Positions 54,194 through 62,139 of a DNA stretch of 64,000 bases are shown here, piece by piece (position 1 is the stretch's first letter; every line of letters begins with the position of its first letter). Where the stretch lies: assembly GCF_014193425.1 (NCBI RefSeq), contig NZ_JACHZG010000001.1:3100001-3164000 (forward strand), given 5' to 3'. A program made the translations under genes and the position numbers. The notes below the pieces were generated by a model, which saw only the letters and a list, made by a program, of their open reading frames with translations, was not told the origin of the DNA and searched no databases. The stretch is from Microlunatus antarcticus. GTDB lineage: Bacteria > Actinomycetota > Actinomycetes > Propionibacteriales > Propionibacteriaceae.

Positions 54194-54209
54194 AATCTAA
54201 ACGATTAGA
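54194..54209 (-). promoter_or_regulatory. LacI-type operator over -10 of oxidoreductase gene
   Basis: TCTAAACGATTAGA (54196-54209) is a palindrome with central CG, 12 of 14 positions symmetric. A minus-strand -10 TAGATT (54199 to 54194) overlaps it, so a bound repressor would block transcription. The LacI-family protein at 45788-46828 is the nearest candidate. Confidence 0.55.
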
Positions 54210-54275
54210 GCGGAATCGGCGACGTGGCCCCGTAGCGTCGCGCGACACGGCGGGAAAGCCCTTCAGAATGGTCCC

Positions 54276-54818
54276 GTGCCGGACGCCGCGAACCACCTCG
54301 ACGTCGTCAGCGCGACGCCGGACGACCTCACGCCCGACGTCGTCGACGCCGCGGCCAACCTGCTCCAGGACCTCGTGCGCGACGGAGCGGCCCTCGGCTG
54401 GGTCGACCCGCCGAGCACCGCCGAGGTCGCCGACCTGCTCCGGGCCGTGGCCGCGGACGCCCCGGACGGCGACGCCGCCCTCGTCCTGGCCCGGGTCGGG
54501 GACGCATTGGCCGGGCTGGGCTGGTGGCGCCGGTACGCCCGCCCCACGCACCGCCCGCACGCGGACCTGGAGAAGCTGGCGGTCAGCCCGGCGCACCAGG
54601 GACTCAGGGTCGGCCGAGCCCTCGTGACCGCGCTCGTCGAGGCCGCCCGCGACGCCGGTGTGGAGGTGCTCACCCTCGATCTCCGCGGCGACAACCTCCG
54701 GGCCGAGCGCCTGTACGCCTCGGTCGGCTTCACGCGCCACGGGCTCCTGGAACGCTTCGTCGCGGTGCAGGACAAGCGTTACGACAAGGTCCTCATGTCC
54801 CTCGACCTGCGCGCCTGA
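54276..54818 (+). CDS. GNAT acetyltransferase
   Basis: A 180-residue single-domain GNAT. DLEKLAVSPAHQGLRVGRAL (about 93-112) has the acetyl-CoA loop QGLRVG, and LRGDNLRAERLYASVGF (about 130-146) is the RimI-like ending. GTG 54276 with CAGAAT 6 nt upstream may be leaderless. The substrate is unknown. Confidence 0.88.
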   Translation: MPDAANHLDVVSATPDDLTPDVVDAAANLLQDLVRDGAALGWVDPPSTAEVADLLRAVAADAPDGDAALVLARVGDALAGLGWWRRYARPTHRPHADLEKLAVSPAHQGLRVGRALVTALVEAARDAGVEVLTLDLRGDNLRAERLYASVGFTRHGLLERFVAVQDKRYDKVLMSLDLRA

Positions 54819-54880
54819 GAGCTTCCGGGCAGACGCCCGGGGGGCTGTTCAGGCACCAGGTCGAGGCCTATCGTCGGCAG

Positions 54881-55057
54881 ATGACACGTCGATACAGCAC
54901 CGCCAGCGCCGCGGAGGCCCGGTCCGCGACCGACCTCCTGCGGACCCAGGGCTACCAGGCCGAGTCAGACGACCACGTGGTCGTGCTCCAGCGCGACACG
55001 GTCGAGGCCGTCGAGCTGCTCCTCCGGCGAGCCCCCACGGCTCGGCTCGTCCCCTAG
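54881..55057 (+). CDS. Small hypothetical protein
   Basis: A 58-residue reading frame at ATG 54881, ending TAG, with the window's codon bias. Predicted alpha-beta: ATDLLRTQGYQAE then DHVVVLQRDTVEAVELLL. It might be a real small protein since a bidirectional terminator follows at once (55068). No recognised family. Confidence 0.45.
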   Translation: MTRRYSTASAAEARSATDLLRTQGYQAESDDHVVVLQRDTVEAVELLLRRAPTARLVP

Positions 55058-55067
55058 CGGGACGACC

Positions 55068-55099
55068 CCGCAGGAGCCGGCCCCTCCCGGCTCCTGCGG
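55068..55099. terminator. Bidirectional hairpin terminator
   Basis: CCGCAGGAGCCGG (55068-55080), loop CCCCTC, CCGGCTCCTGCGG (55087-55099): perfect 13-bp stem between convergent genes, 11 bases past one stop and 16 before the other. Confidence 0.75.
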
Positions 55100-55114
55100 C
55101 GTCGGTCGCCTTCC

Positions 55115-57964
55115 TCAGCGGTCGCCGTCGACCCCCGGGATCGCCGCACCCGGCACGTCGTCGGGCGCGAAGATCTTGGCGTCACCCGGGTAGGGCTTGT
55201 TCCACCCGTGCGTCTGGTACCAGGTGTAGCGGTTCAGCTGGGCGGGGTGCGCGTAGTCCGGGATGGCCCCGTTGCCGGTGAAGTGCTGCTGGTTGCCCCA
55301 GTCCTCCCACGCCTTGGCGACGGACTGCTGCTCGTTGGGGACGACCGTGGCCTTCTGCTGCTCCGCGTTCAGCTTCTTCAGCGCGGTGCCCTTCTTGCCG
55401 AGCGTGTCCGGGCCGCAGCTCGGCTTCGTCACGACGCCCTCGGTCAGCGGGACCCGGTTGAGCACCGGGGTGTACGGCGTGAGGTCCGGCTTGTCCGTGA
55501 ACGCCCCGTACATCGGGGTGGCCGCGGCGACCTTCTGGTTGAGCGGCTGGGCCCCGAGGATCTGCTCGATGGTGCGCACCATCGTGATCTGGGAGTAGTA
55601 GGTGGAGTCCACCTTGCCGTGCTGCGCGTACGGGCTGATCACCTGGACCGGCGACCGGTGACCGTCGACGTGGTCGACGCCGTCCTGGCTGTCGTCCTCC
55701 ACGACGAAGATCGCCGAGTCCTTCCAGTACCGGCTGTGCGAGATCGCGGCGACCATCTGGCCGACCGCGAGGTCCCCGTCGGCCACCTGGGCCCGCGGGT
55801 CGGCCGTCCCCCCGGTGTGGTCGCTGGAGAGCCAGAACATGTTGAGGTCGGCCGGACCGTTCTTCTTGAAGTCCTGGTACCAGACCTGCGAGCGGTAGAT
55901 GTCCGGGATGGCCGTGTCGAACTGCGGGTAGTCGTGGTCCGCGACTGCGTTCAGCGACGGGATCGGCGACTGGTCGTTCACCTTGATCGCCGGGTCGGTG
56001 AGCTGCGCGGGGTCGCCGCCGGCGCCGACGTTCGTCGCCGCGCAGTAGTACTGCTGCCAGGTCGCGGTGGCCGGCTTGTTCTCGTAGGCCATGAACTCGC
56101 CGTAGTTGCGCACGCTCGCGCCCGCGGCCTGAGCCGCGGTCCACAGGAACCCGGAGCGCTGGTGGCCGAGGACGTCGCTCTCGGTGTCGTAGCTGCGGAT
56201 GTACTCCCCCGCGCTCGACTCCGTGTACTCGGGGTTGTCGCCCTGCATCACCCAGTTGTGGCCCTCGGCCGAGTTGGTGCCGACGTCGTAGAAGTTGTCG
56301 TACAGCCCGAACTGCTTCGCCAGCTTGTGCTGGTTGGGCGTGACCTTCTCCCCGAACTGCGCCAGCGTCGGGTCGCCGTTGCCGCGCGTGTCGTCTCCGT
56401 AGATCTGGTCGTAGGTTCGGTTCTCCTTCACCAGCAGGAAGACGTGCTTGATCTTCGACGGGTCGCCGATGTGCTTGGGCACGGCGACGGGGGCCGCGGT
56501 CGAGCCGCTCGCCTTCGCGACGTCCGAGCCGGTCCACCCGTTCTGCGTGAAGACGGTGTCGGTGCTCCTGGCGATCGTCTGGTCGTCCGGCAGGGTGAAC
56601 CGGGTCAGCGACCCGGTCGTGCTGTGGGTGTTGTGGTCGGTGGCCGACACGGTGCCGAAGCCCTTGTTGACGGCCTGCTCCGGGCCCCGCGCGTCGACGC
56701 CGCGGGTGTTCGTGACGACGACCTGCCCACCGGCCGTCGCGATGTCGGCCGGGTAGTAGTCGGTCGGGAGGAGCCCGACGTAGCTGACCGGCTCCTGGGG
56801 CTTGCCGCTGTAGCGGTAGACAGCGACCGCATTGGCCCGGGCCAGCGTGACGAGCAGGTGGCCGTCGGGGGTGAGCGTGACGGCGTTGGGCTGGTAGCCG
56901 ACCGAGGACGACTCCCAGGGCCGCGTCGCGATGGTCTGCACGACCTTGCCCAGCCCGGTGTCGATGACCGAGACCGTGTCGTTGAAGGTGTTCGTGACGA
57001 ACAGCGCGGTGCCGGCGGCGTACATCGCCGTCGGGTGCAGGCCGACGCGGATCGCGCCCACCGGCGAGCCCGCCGCAGCAAGGTCGATGACGCTGACCGT
57101 CCCGGAGGTCGACGTGCCCTTGACGGCGTCCGCCGGGACCTTCGTGCCGTACGACTCGATGGTCGTGTCGCCGGCGACGGCCTGGCGGCCGCCCTCGTTG
57201 CTGACGTAGAGCTTGCTGCCGACCAGGACGACCGCGCGCGGAGCGATGCCGACGTTCCAGGTCTGCTTGACCACTCCGGTGACCGCGTCGAGCGCGACGA
57301 CGGTGTTCTGGCCGTTGACCGGGACGTAGACGGTGGCGCCGTCCGGGGAGAACGTGACCTTCCCGGGGAGGGCCGAGAGCTCCGTGAGCGGGCTGGTCGG
57401 GTCGTTCGTGGGGATGGGCGTGATCGGCTTGACCGGCAGCGTGATCGTGTTCGGGGCGCTGAGGGAGCCGTCGACGGCCACGGCGAAGCGGGTCAGGCCG
57501 TTGGTCTGCGGCAGCCAGAGGAACTTGCCGTCCGGGGAGAACGACGGCCCCTCCTGCCCGACGCTGCGGTCGTCGAGCTTGGTGTTCACGCCGGGCTGAC
57601 TGCCGACCAGCCAGACCGGTCGCTGGGCCGCCAGGTCGAAGACCTGCAGGACGACGCCGCTGTCGGCGCTCGACGCAGCGAGGAACCGTCCGTCCGGGCT
57701 GACGGCCGAGCCCATGAACTTGCCGTACTTGGTCAGCAGCCGCTGGCCGACCGGCTTGGTCACCTGGTCCGACGAGATCTGCAGCCCGGCTGCGGAGGTG
57801 CTGCCCACCTGGTTGCTGCCGAAGCCTGTCGTGCTGGCCTGGGCCGCCCCGGTCCCGGCGACGGCGAGCGTGGCCAGGCCGATGACGGCGACCCGGGCCG
57901 TTCGCCGCTGGAAGAGCCTCAGTGGGGGTGCGGTGCGAGACCGGCGTCGGCGTACGACCTGCAT
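55115..57964 (-). CDS. Secreted beta-propeller / phosphoesterase fusion protein
   Basis: A 949-residue exported protein. Arg-rich signal peptide (hydrophobic core about 25-40), then a YncE-like propeller (about 60-500; repeated SPDGxxL and VSVIDLA/VSVIDTG units), then an alkaline-phosphatase-superfamily phosphoesterase domain (about 510-900). Phosphoesterase motifs: LLVKENRTYDQIYGDDTRG (about 518), GHNWVMQGDNPEY (about 570) and FVVEDDSQDGVDHVDGHRSP (about 750). Relatives are phospholipase C- or acid-phosphatase-like. It is the last gene of the operon with an ABC exporter, 2 bases after the permease stop. PHO-box-like repeats precede the operon, fitting phosphate scavenging. Confidence 0.87.
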   Translation of the reverse strand: MQVVRRRRSRTAPPLRLFQRRTARVAVIGLATLAVAGTGAAQASTTGFGSNQVGSTSAAGLQISSDQVTKPVGQRLLTKYGKFMGSAVSPDGRFLAASSADSGVVLQVFDLAAQRPVWLVGSQPGVNTKLDDRSVGQEGPSFSPDGKFLWLPQTNGLTRFAVAVDGSLSAPNTITLPVKPITPIPTNDPTSPLTELSALPGKVTFSPDGATVYVPVNGQNTVVALDAVTGVVKQTWNVGIAPRAVVLVGSKLYVSNEGGRQAVAGDTTIESYGTKVPADAVKGTSTSGTVSVIDLAAAGSPVGAIRVGLHPTAMYAAGTALFVTNTFNDTVSVIDTGLGKVVQTIATRPWESSSVGYQPNAVTLTPDGHLLVTLARANAVAVYRYSGKPQEPVSYVGLLPTDYYPADIATAGGQVVVTNTRGVDARGPEQAVNKGFGTVSATDHNTHSTTGSLTRFTLPDDQTIARSTDTVFTQNGWTGSDVAKASGSTAAPVAVPKHIGDPSKIKHVFLLVKENRTYDQIYGDDTRGNGDPTLAQFGEKVTPNQHKLAKQFGLYDNFYDVGTNSAEGHNWVMQGDNPEYTESSAGEYIRSYDTESDVLGHQRSGFLWTAAQAAGASVRNYGEFMAYENKPATATWQQYYCAATNVGAGGDPAQLTDPAIKVNDQSPIPSLNAVADHDYPQFDTAIPDIYRSQVWYQDFKKNGPADLNMFWLSSDHTGGTADPRAQVADGDLAVGQMVAAISHSRYWKDSAIFVVEDDSQDGVDHVDGHRSPVQVISPYAQHGKVDSTYYSQITMVRTIEQILGAQPLNQKVAAATPMYGAFTDKPDLTPYTPVLNRVPLTEGVVTKPSCGPDTLGKKGTALKKLNAEQQKATVVPNEQQSVAKAWEDWGNQQHFTGNGAIPDYAHPAQLNRYTWYQTHGWNKPYPGDAKIFAPDDVPGAAIPGVDGDR

Positions 57965-57966
57965 GG

Positions 57967-59331
57967 TCAGTCCTTCCGTGGGGGTTGCAGCAGGTCGACG
58001 GTGCCGTCGAACTGCCAGAGGGGGTTGGGCGCGTCCCCGGACGGGGTCCGGACCTGGAAGAAGCCGTTGACCTCGGCCGGTCCGTCCCCGTCGGCCACGT
58101 AGCGCCCGTCGGCCGTGACGTCGAGCTGGTAGATGGCGGACCCGACCGCGGTCGTGCCCGGGAGGTGCCACGAGACGACGCAGCGCCAGTCGGTGCCGGG
58201 GCCCTCGTCGACCACGAGCGAGCCGCCCTTGTCGCAGGCCGCGGTGGTCTGCAGCTGCGCCTCCGTGACGGCGGGCCGGTGCAGCTCGTCGGTCTGGAGC
58301 CGGTAGAGGTGCCCGTACGAGGTCGCGAGCGAGCCTTCCAGCCGGGGCGCGTCGATCCCGGTGCCGCCGGCCGGGGTCACGAGGCTCACGACCAGGGCGG
58401 TCGCCGCGGTCAGTGCCGCGAGCGGCAGCAGGCCGGCGAGCACGAACCGGCGGCCGGAGCCGTCGTTGGCCAGGTCGGTGAAGTCCCGCCGGAGGAACAG
58501 GCGGTACGCCAGCGCGGTCGCCGCGACGGCCCAGACGAGGGCGACCAGGATCCCGACCAGGAGGGGCCCGGTCTGCGCCTGCTCGGTGAACAGGCCCCGC
58601 CACGCGACGAACGCCTGGCTCGGCAGCGCCAGCCGGACGGCGAGCGGGAGCGGCAGCAGCTGGACGAGCGCGAGGAGCACGGCGAGCACGGCCGGCGTGG
58701 CCAGCCCCATGGGCGAGCGCCCCAGGGCCACGGACCCGAGCAGCCCGACCGCGGCGAAGGCCGCCGTCGGCGCCAGGACGCTCAGCCAGGCGAGGACGTA
58801 GCGACCGGCGACCTCCGACCCCGTGAAGGGGTAGCCGTCGAGCCCGGCCAGCGGGCGGTCCCCGACCGAGACGAGCCCGCCGGCCGCGCCCGAGACGGCG
58901 AGACCGACGACCAGCAGCAGGATGACGGTCGCGCTGGCGAGGGCCTTGCTGACGAAGATCGCCCTCTTGGAGCGGACCGCGACCAGCAGGTGCCGCCACG
59001 TCCCGAGCCGGTCCTCGACGGCGAAGACGTCGCCGGCGACCAGCGCGGTCAGCAGCGGGAGCGCCCAGAGGCAGGCGAAGACCAGCACGACCAGGGCGCC
59101 GGCCCAGCCGGTCGAGCCCATCAGCCGGCCGAAGACGGTGTCGGCGGGCAGTGCGCTCTGCCGGCTCACGACCCCCACGAACACGGCCGGCGCGAGCCAG
59201 CACGCCGCGAGCAGCAGCCGTACGCGCCACTGCGTCAGCAGCTTGAGCAGCTCGAAGCGGTACGTGCGGCCCAGCGGTGCGGGGCGTACGGCGGTCCCGG
59301 CCTGAGCGGGGGCCGACGCGAGCGCGGTCAC
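57967..59331 (-). CDS. ABC-2-type membrane protein
   Basis: A 454-residue membrane protein with about seven helices (about 38-58, 85-110, 130-155, 175-200, 205-225, 260-280, 300-320) and an extracytoplasmic C-terminal domain (about 325-450). It is the likely permease of the ATPase encoded upstream. GTG 59331 overlaps the ATPase stop (GTGA). The C-terminal domain with two Cys (AACDKGG and WRCVVSW) is unusual for simple ABC-2 permeases. Cargo is unknown. Confidence 0.75.
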   Translation of the reverse strand: MTALASAPAQAGTAVRPAPLGRTYRFELLKLLTQWRVRLLLAACWLAPAVFVGVVSRQSALPADTVFGRLMGSTGWAGALVVLVFACLWALPLLTALVAGDVFAVEDRLGTWRHLLVAVRSKRAIFVSKALASATVILLLVVGLAVSGAAGGLVSVGDRPLAGLDGYPFTGSEVAGRYVLAWLSVLAPTAAFAAVGLLGSVALGRSPMGLATPAVLAVLLALVQLLPLPLAVRLALPSQAFVAWRGLFTEQAQTGPLLVGILVALVWAVAATALAYRLFLRRDFTDLANDGSGRRFVLAGLLPLAALTAATALVVSLVTPAGGTGIDAPRLEGSLATSYGHLYRLQTDELHRPAVTEAQLQTTAACDKGGSLVVDEGPGTDWRCVVSWHLPGTTAVGSAIYQLDVTADGRYVADGDGPAEVNGFFQVRTPSGDAPNPLWQFDGTVDLLQPPRKD

Positions 59332-60281
59332 GACAGTGCCTCCTGGTCCTGCGTGAGAGCCAGGAACGCGGCCTCGAGCGGGGGCACGACCGGACCGAGC
59401 TCACGGATCCCGACGCCCGCCCCGACCAGGCGGACGACGAGGTCGTCGACCGCCTCGACGGAGCCGCGCACGAGGAGGACGTCCGGGTCGCCGCGCAGGT
59501 GGTCCTCCTGCGCCGGCAGCCGCAGGCTCCGGGTCTGCGCCGCCAGCTCACGGGCGACGGCGACGTCGGTGGTGCGCAGCCGGTAGTCCAGGTCCCCGGT
59601 CTCGGCCGCGAGCTTCTCCACCGGACCGGAGAAGACGACACGTCCGGCGGTGAGGATGGAGACGTCGGAGCAGAGCTCGGCCAGGTCGTCCATCCGGTGG
59701 CTGGACAGCACGACGGCCGTCCCCGCGGCGGCGAGGCCGGCGATGACGCGGTTCACGTGGCGCCGGCCGGCCGGGTCCAGCCCGTTGGCCGGCTCGTCGA
59801 GGACGAGCAGCTGCGGCCCGGTGAGCATGGCCGACGCCAGCCCGAGCCGCTGTCGCATGCCGAGGGAGAAGCCGCGTACGCGGTCGTCGGCCACGTCGGC
59901 CAGACCGACCTGCTCGAGCGCCGCGTCGATGTCAGGGCCGGCCTCACCCCGCGGGCCACCGCGCAGCGACGCGAGGGCGGCCAGGTTCTGCCGCGGGGTG
60001 AGCGAGGGGTAGAGGCCGGGCTCGTCGACGAAGCCCGCGACCCCGGCCGGCACGACGAGGTTCCGCCCGACGGGTGCGCCGAGGATCGACAGCGTGCCGC
60101 GGTCCGCGGCGCTCAGACCGAGGAGGAGACCCAGGAGCGTCGACTTGCCCGCCCCGTTCGGACCGACAAGCCCGTGGACCTGGCCCGCCTCCAGGTCGAG
60201 GTCGACCTGGTCGAGCGCCACGACGTCGCCGAAGGACTTCGACACGCCACGTGCGCGCACCGCTGCTGCTGCTCGTTCCAC
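59328..60281 (-). CDS. ABC transporter ATP-binding protein
   Basis: A 317-residue ATPase. Walker A GPNGAGKST (about 40), the signature is FSLGMRQRLGLA (a Y/FSLGM variant of LSGGQ), Walker B QLLVLDEPANGLDP, H-loop LSSHRMDDLAEL. C-terminal extension of about 90 residues as in exporters such as those for antibiotics or lipids. GTG 60281 has GGGGGAG five bases upstream. First gene of the leftward operon. Confidence 0.93.
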   Translation of the reverse strand: MERAAAAVRARGVSKSFGDVVALDQVDLDLEAGQVHGLVGPNGAGKSTLLGLLLGLSAADRGTLSILGAPVGRNLVVPAGVAGFVDEPGLYPSLTPRQNLAALASLRGGPRGEAGPDIDAALEQVGLADVADDRVRGFSLGMRQRLGLASAMLTGPQLLVLDEPANGLDPAGRRHVNRVIAGLAAAGTAVVLSSHRMDDLAELCSDVSILTAGRVVFSGPVEKLAAETGDLDYRLRTTDVAVARELAAQTRSLRLPAQEDHLRGDPDVLLVRGSVEAVDDLVVRLVGAGVGIRELGPVVPPLEAAFLALTQDQEALS

Positions 60282-60309
60282 CTGCACTCCCCCGGTCACC
60301 GACCTTCGG

Positions 60310-60354
60310 AACTTAGGGTGGCTACGTGAACCGGTGAGGTACCGGCAGGTGAAC
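60310..60354 (-). promoter_or_regulatory. Candidate PHO box and -10 of the ABC/phosphoesterase operon
   Basis: On the minus strand: GTTCACCTGCC (60354 to 60344), GGTACCTCACC (60343 to 60333), one base, GTTCACGTAGC (60331 to 60321), then -10 TAAGTT (60315 to 60310). Streptomyces PhoP sites are 11-base direct repeats of G(G/T)TCAYYYR(G/C)G; the first unit matches 10 of 11. The placement just upstream of -10 is that of an activator site. Confidence 0.55.
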
Positions 60355-60473
60355 ACCGGACCAACGGGCTGAGGCCGCCGGTCGACGACGTCGTCCGGTC
60401 GCCCAGCCGTTCAGCAGATGTTCGCCGGGACGACAGCCGCGCGGCGTGCGCGTGTCGGTGGGCGGGGCGGCGA

Positions 60474-60492
60474 GCGGCGATAACTTCGCCGC
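60474..60492 (+). promoter_or_regulatory. Palindromic -10 region of glycosyltransferase gene
   Basis: GCGGCGA (60474-60480) and TCGCCGC (60486-60492) flank TAACTT (60481-60486), a TANNNT -10. ATG is 9 nt downstream. The palindrome over the -10 could be an operator. Confidence 0.35.
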
Positions 60493-60495
60493 GTC

Positions 60496-62049
60496 ATGAC
60501 CACACTCCAGCAGCGCCCCTCGCCCCCGTCCGAGGTGCGACCCCCGTCCTCCTCACCTCTCGACCAGGTCGCCGAGGAGCCTCGCCGGCTCCAGCACGGC
60601 GTCGTCGCGGTGTCGGTCGTCGTGATGCTGGCGGTCGGGTTCTGGGGCCTGGACCGCGGGTCGATGTGGCTGGACGAGACGGCGACGTACACCGTCGTGA
60701 TGCGCCCGGTCCACCAGATCCTGGCCGTGCTCGACAACATCGACCTCGTCCACGGCGCCTACTACCTCCTCATGCACGTCTGGATGCTGCCGGGCGGCGG
60801 CGAGGCGTGGATGCGTGCGCCGTCGGTGCTGGGCATGGGCGTCGCGGCGGGCGCGACCGCCGCCCTGGGGAACCGGTTGGCCGGCGTCCGCGCGGGGCTG
60901 GCCGCCGGACTGCTCTTCGCGGGCTGGCCGCTGGTCTCCTACTACGCGCAGGAGGGCCGGTCGTTCGCGCTGGTCACCGGGGCCGTCCTCGTCGCGACGT
61001 ACTGCCTCGTCCGCGCTCTGTCGGGTGGCCGCCGCCGCTGGTGGTGGGGCTACGCGGCGTCGATCGTCGTCGCGACGACCCTGAACGAGCTCGCGGTGCT
61101 GGCGCTGCTCGCGCACGCGGTGACCGTGGTGCTGAGCCGGCCGGCCTGGCGGGTCTGGCGGTGGTGGGTGGCGTCCGTGCTGGCGTGCGGGGTGCTGATG
61201 GCGCCGGTGGCGCTGATGTCCCTGGCCCAGTCCGACCAGGTCAGCCACACGTCGTCGCTGGGCTGGAGCACGGTGACGCTGCTGCGGGACAGGTTCTTCG
61301 GCTCGAGCTCTTGGCTCCTCGTCATGGTCCTCGCGCTCGTGGTGCTGGGCAGCGTGGTCGAGGTGCAGCGCCGGCGGCGCCGTACGGGCGGTGGCCTCGC
61401 GCTCGTGGCGCTGCCGCTGCTGGTGGTCCCGGTCGTCGCCCTGCTGACGGTCTCCCTCGTGCAGCCGCTCTTCGAGGTCCGCTACGTCCTGTTCTGCGTC
61501 GCCGCCCTCCCGCTCCTCGCCGCCCGCGGGGTCGAGCAGCTCGCCCGGTGGGCCGCGCACCGCACCGGCCGCACGGCGGTCGGCTGGGCGGTCGCCGGGT
61601 TCCTCGTGCTGGCCGTGAGCGTCGCCCACGTCCCCGACCTGCGTCACGAGCGGACCGTCGACTCCCGCTCCCAGGACTTCGCCGGTGCCGCCGCCGTCCT
61701 GCGGGCGCAGGCCCGGCCCGGTGACGCGGTCCTCTTCCTCCCGCTGAGCTTCCGCCTCGGCGCGATGGCCTACCCGGACGGGTTCACCCAGGTCGACGAC
61801 ATCGCCCTCGACCGCTCGGCCGTCCGGGCCGCCAACCTCCGCGGGACCGCCCGCAAGCCCGACGACGTCCGCGCGGCGATGCTCGCCCGCGAGCGGATCT
61901 GGGTCTTCGGCACCCGGGGCCTCCGGGTCAAGAGCACCGACCGCGCCGGGACCAACGAGATGGCCGTGCTGAGCGCGCACTTCGTGCAGGAGCGCCGCCT
62001 CCTCGTCCGTGGCGTCGAGGTCGACCTGTACGTCCGCCGCGACGCCTAG
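60496..62049 (+). CDS. GT39-like membrane glycosyltransferase
   Basis: A 517-residue GT-C-fold membrane protein with about ten helices. The catalytic Asp-Glu motif is in RGSMWLDETATYTV (about 53-66), after the first helix; GWPLVSYYAQEGRSFALVTG (about 140-159) is typical of mannosyltransferase-like proteins using polyprenyl-phosphate sugars. A soluble C-terminal domain (about 395-515) lies outside. Acceptor is unknown. ATG 60496. It lies between two phosphate-starvation-like genes but is divergent from the ABC operon. Confidence 0.85.
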   Translation: MTTLQQRPSPPSEVRPPSSSPLDQVAEEPRRLQHGVVAVSVVVMLAVGFWGLDRGSMWLDETATYTVVMRPVHQILAVLDNIDLVHGAYYLLMHVWMLPGGGEAWMRAPSVLGMGVAAGATAALGNRLAGVRAGLAAGLLFAGWPLVSYYAQEGRSFALVTGAVLVATYCLVRALSGGRRRWWWGYAASIVVATTLNELAVLALLAHAVTVVLSRPAWRVWRWWVASVLACGVLMAPVALMSLAQSDQVSHTSSLGWSTVTLLRDRFFGSSSWLLVMVLALVVLGSVVEVQRRRRRTGGGLALVALPLLVVPVVALLTVSLVQPLFEVRYVLFCVAALPLLAARGVEQLARWAAHRTGRTAVGWAVAGFLVLAVSVAHVPDLRHERTVDSRSQDFAGAAAVLRAQARPGDAVLFLPLSFRLGAMAYPDGFTQVDDIALDRSAVRAANLRGTARKPDDVRAAMLARERIWVFGTRGLRVKSTDRAGTNEMAVLSAHFVQERRLLVRGVEVDLYVRRDA

Positions 62050-62074
62050 CCCCGCGCGGGCGCCGACCCGTGAT

Positions 62075-62097
62075 GTTCACCTTCCGTTCCATAGGCT
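62075..62097 (+). promoter_or_regulatory. Candidate PHO box and -10 of phosphatase gene
   Basis: Adjacent 11-base units GTTCACCTTCC (62075-62085) and GTTCCATAGGC (62086-62096) share GTTC starts, as in PhoP sites. A TAGGCT -10 (62092-62097) overlaps the second unit, which is closer than usual. It lies 43 bases before GTG 62140. Confidence 0.45.
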
Positions 62098-62139
62098 GTC
62101 TATCGACTCCGCCCGTCGGCAGGCGCAGGATCGCTTCTC

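Noticed and set aside
55115-59641. A single giant 1508-residue protein
   Set aside because: The first 559 residues are a shadow frame of the ABC-2 and ATPase genes; the real start is ATG 57964 with GGAAGGA upstream and a signal peptide.
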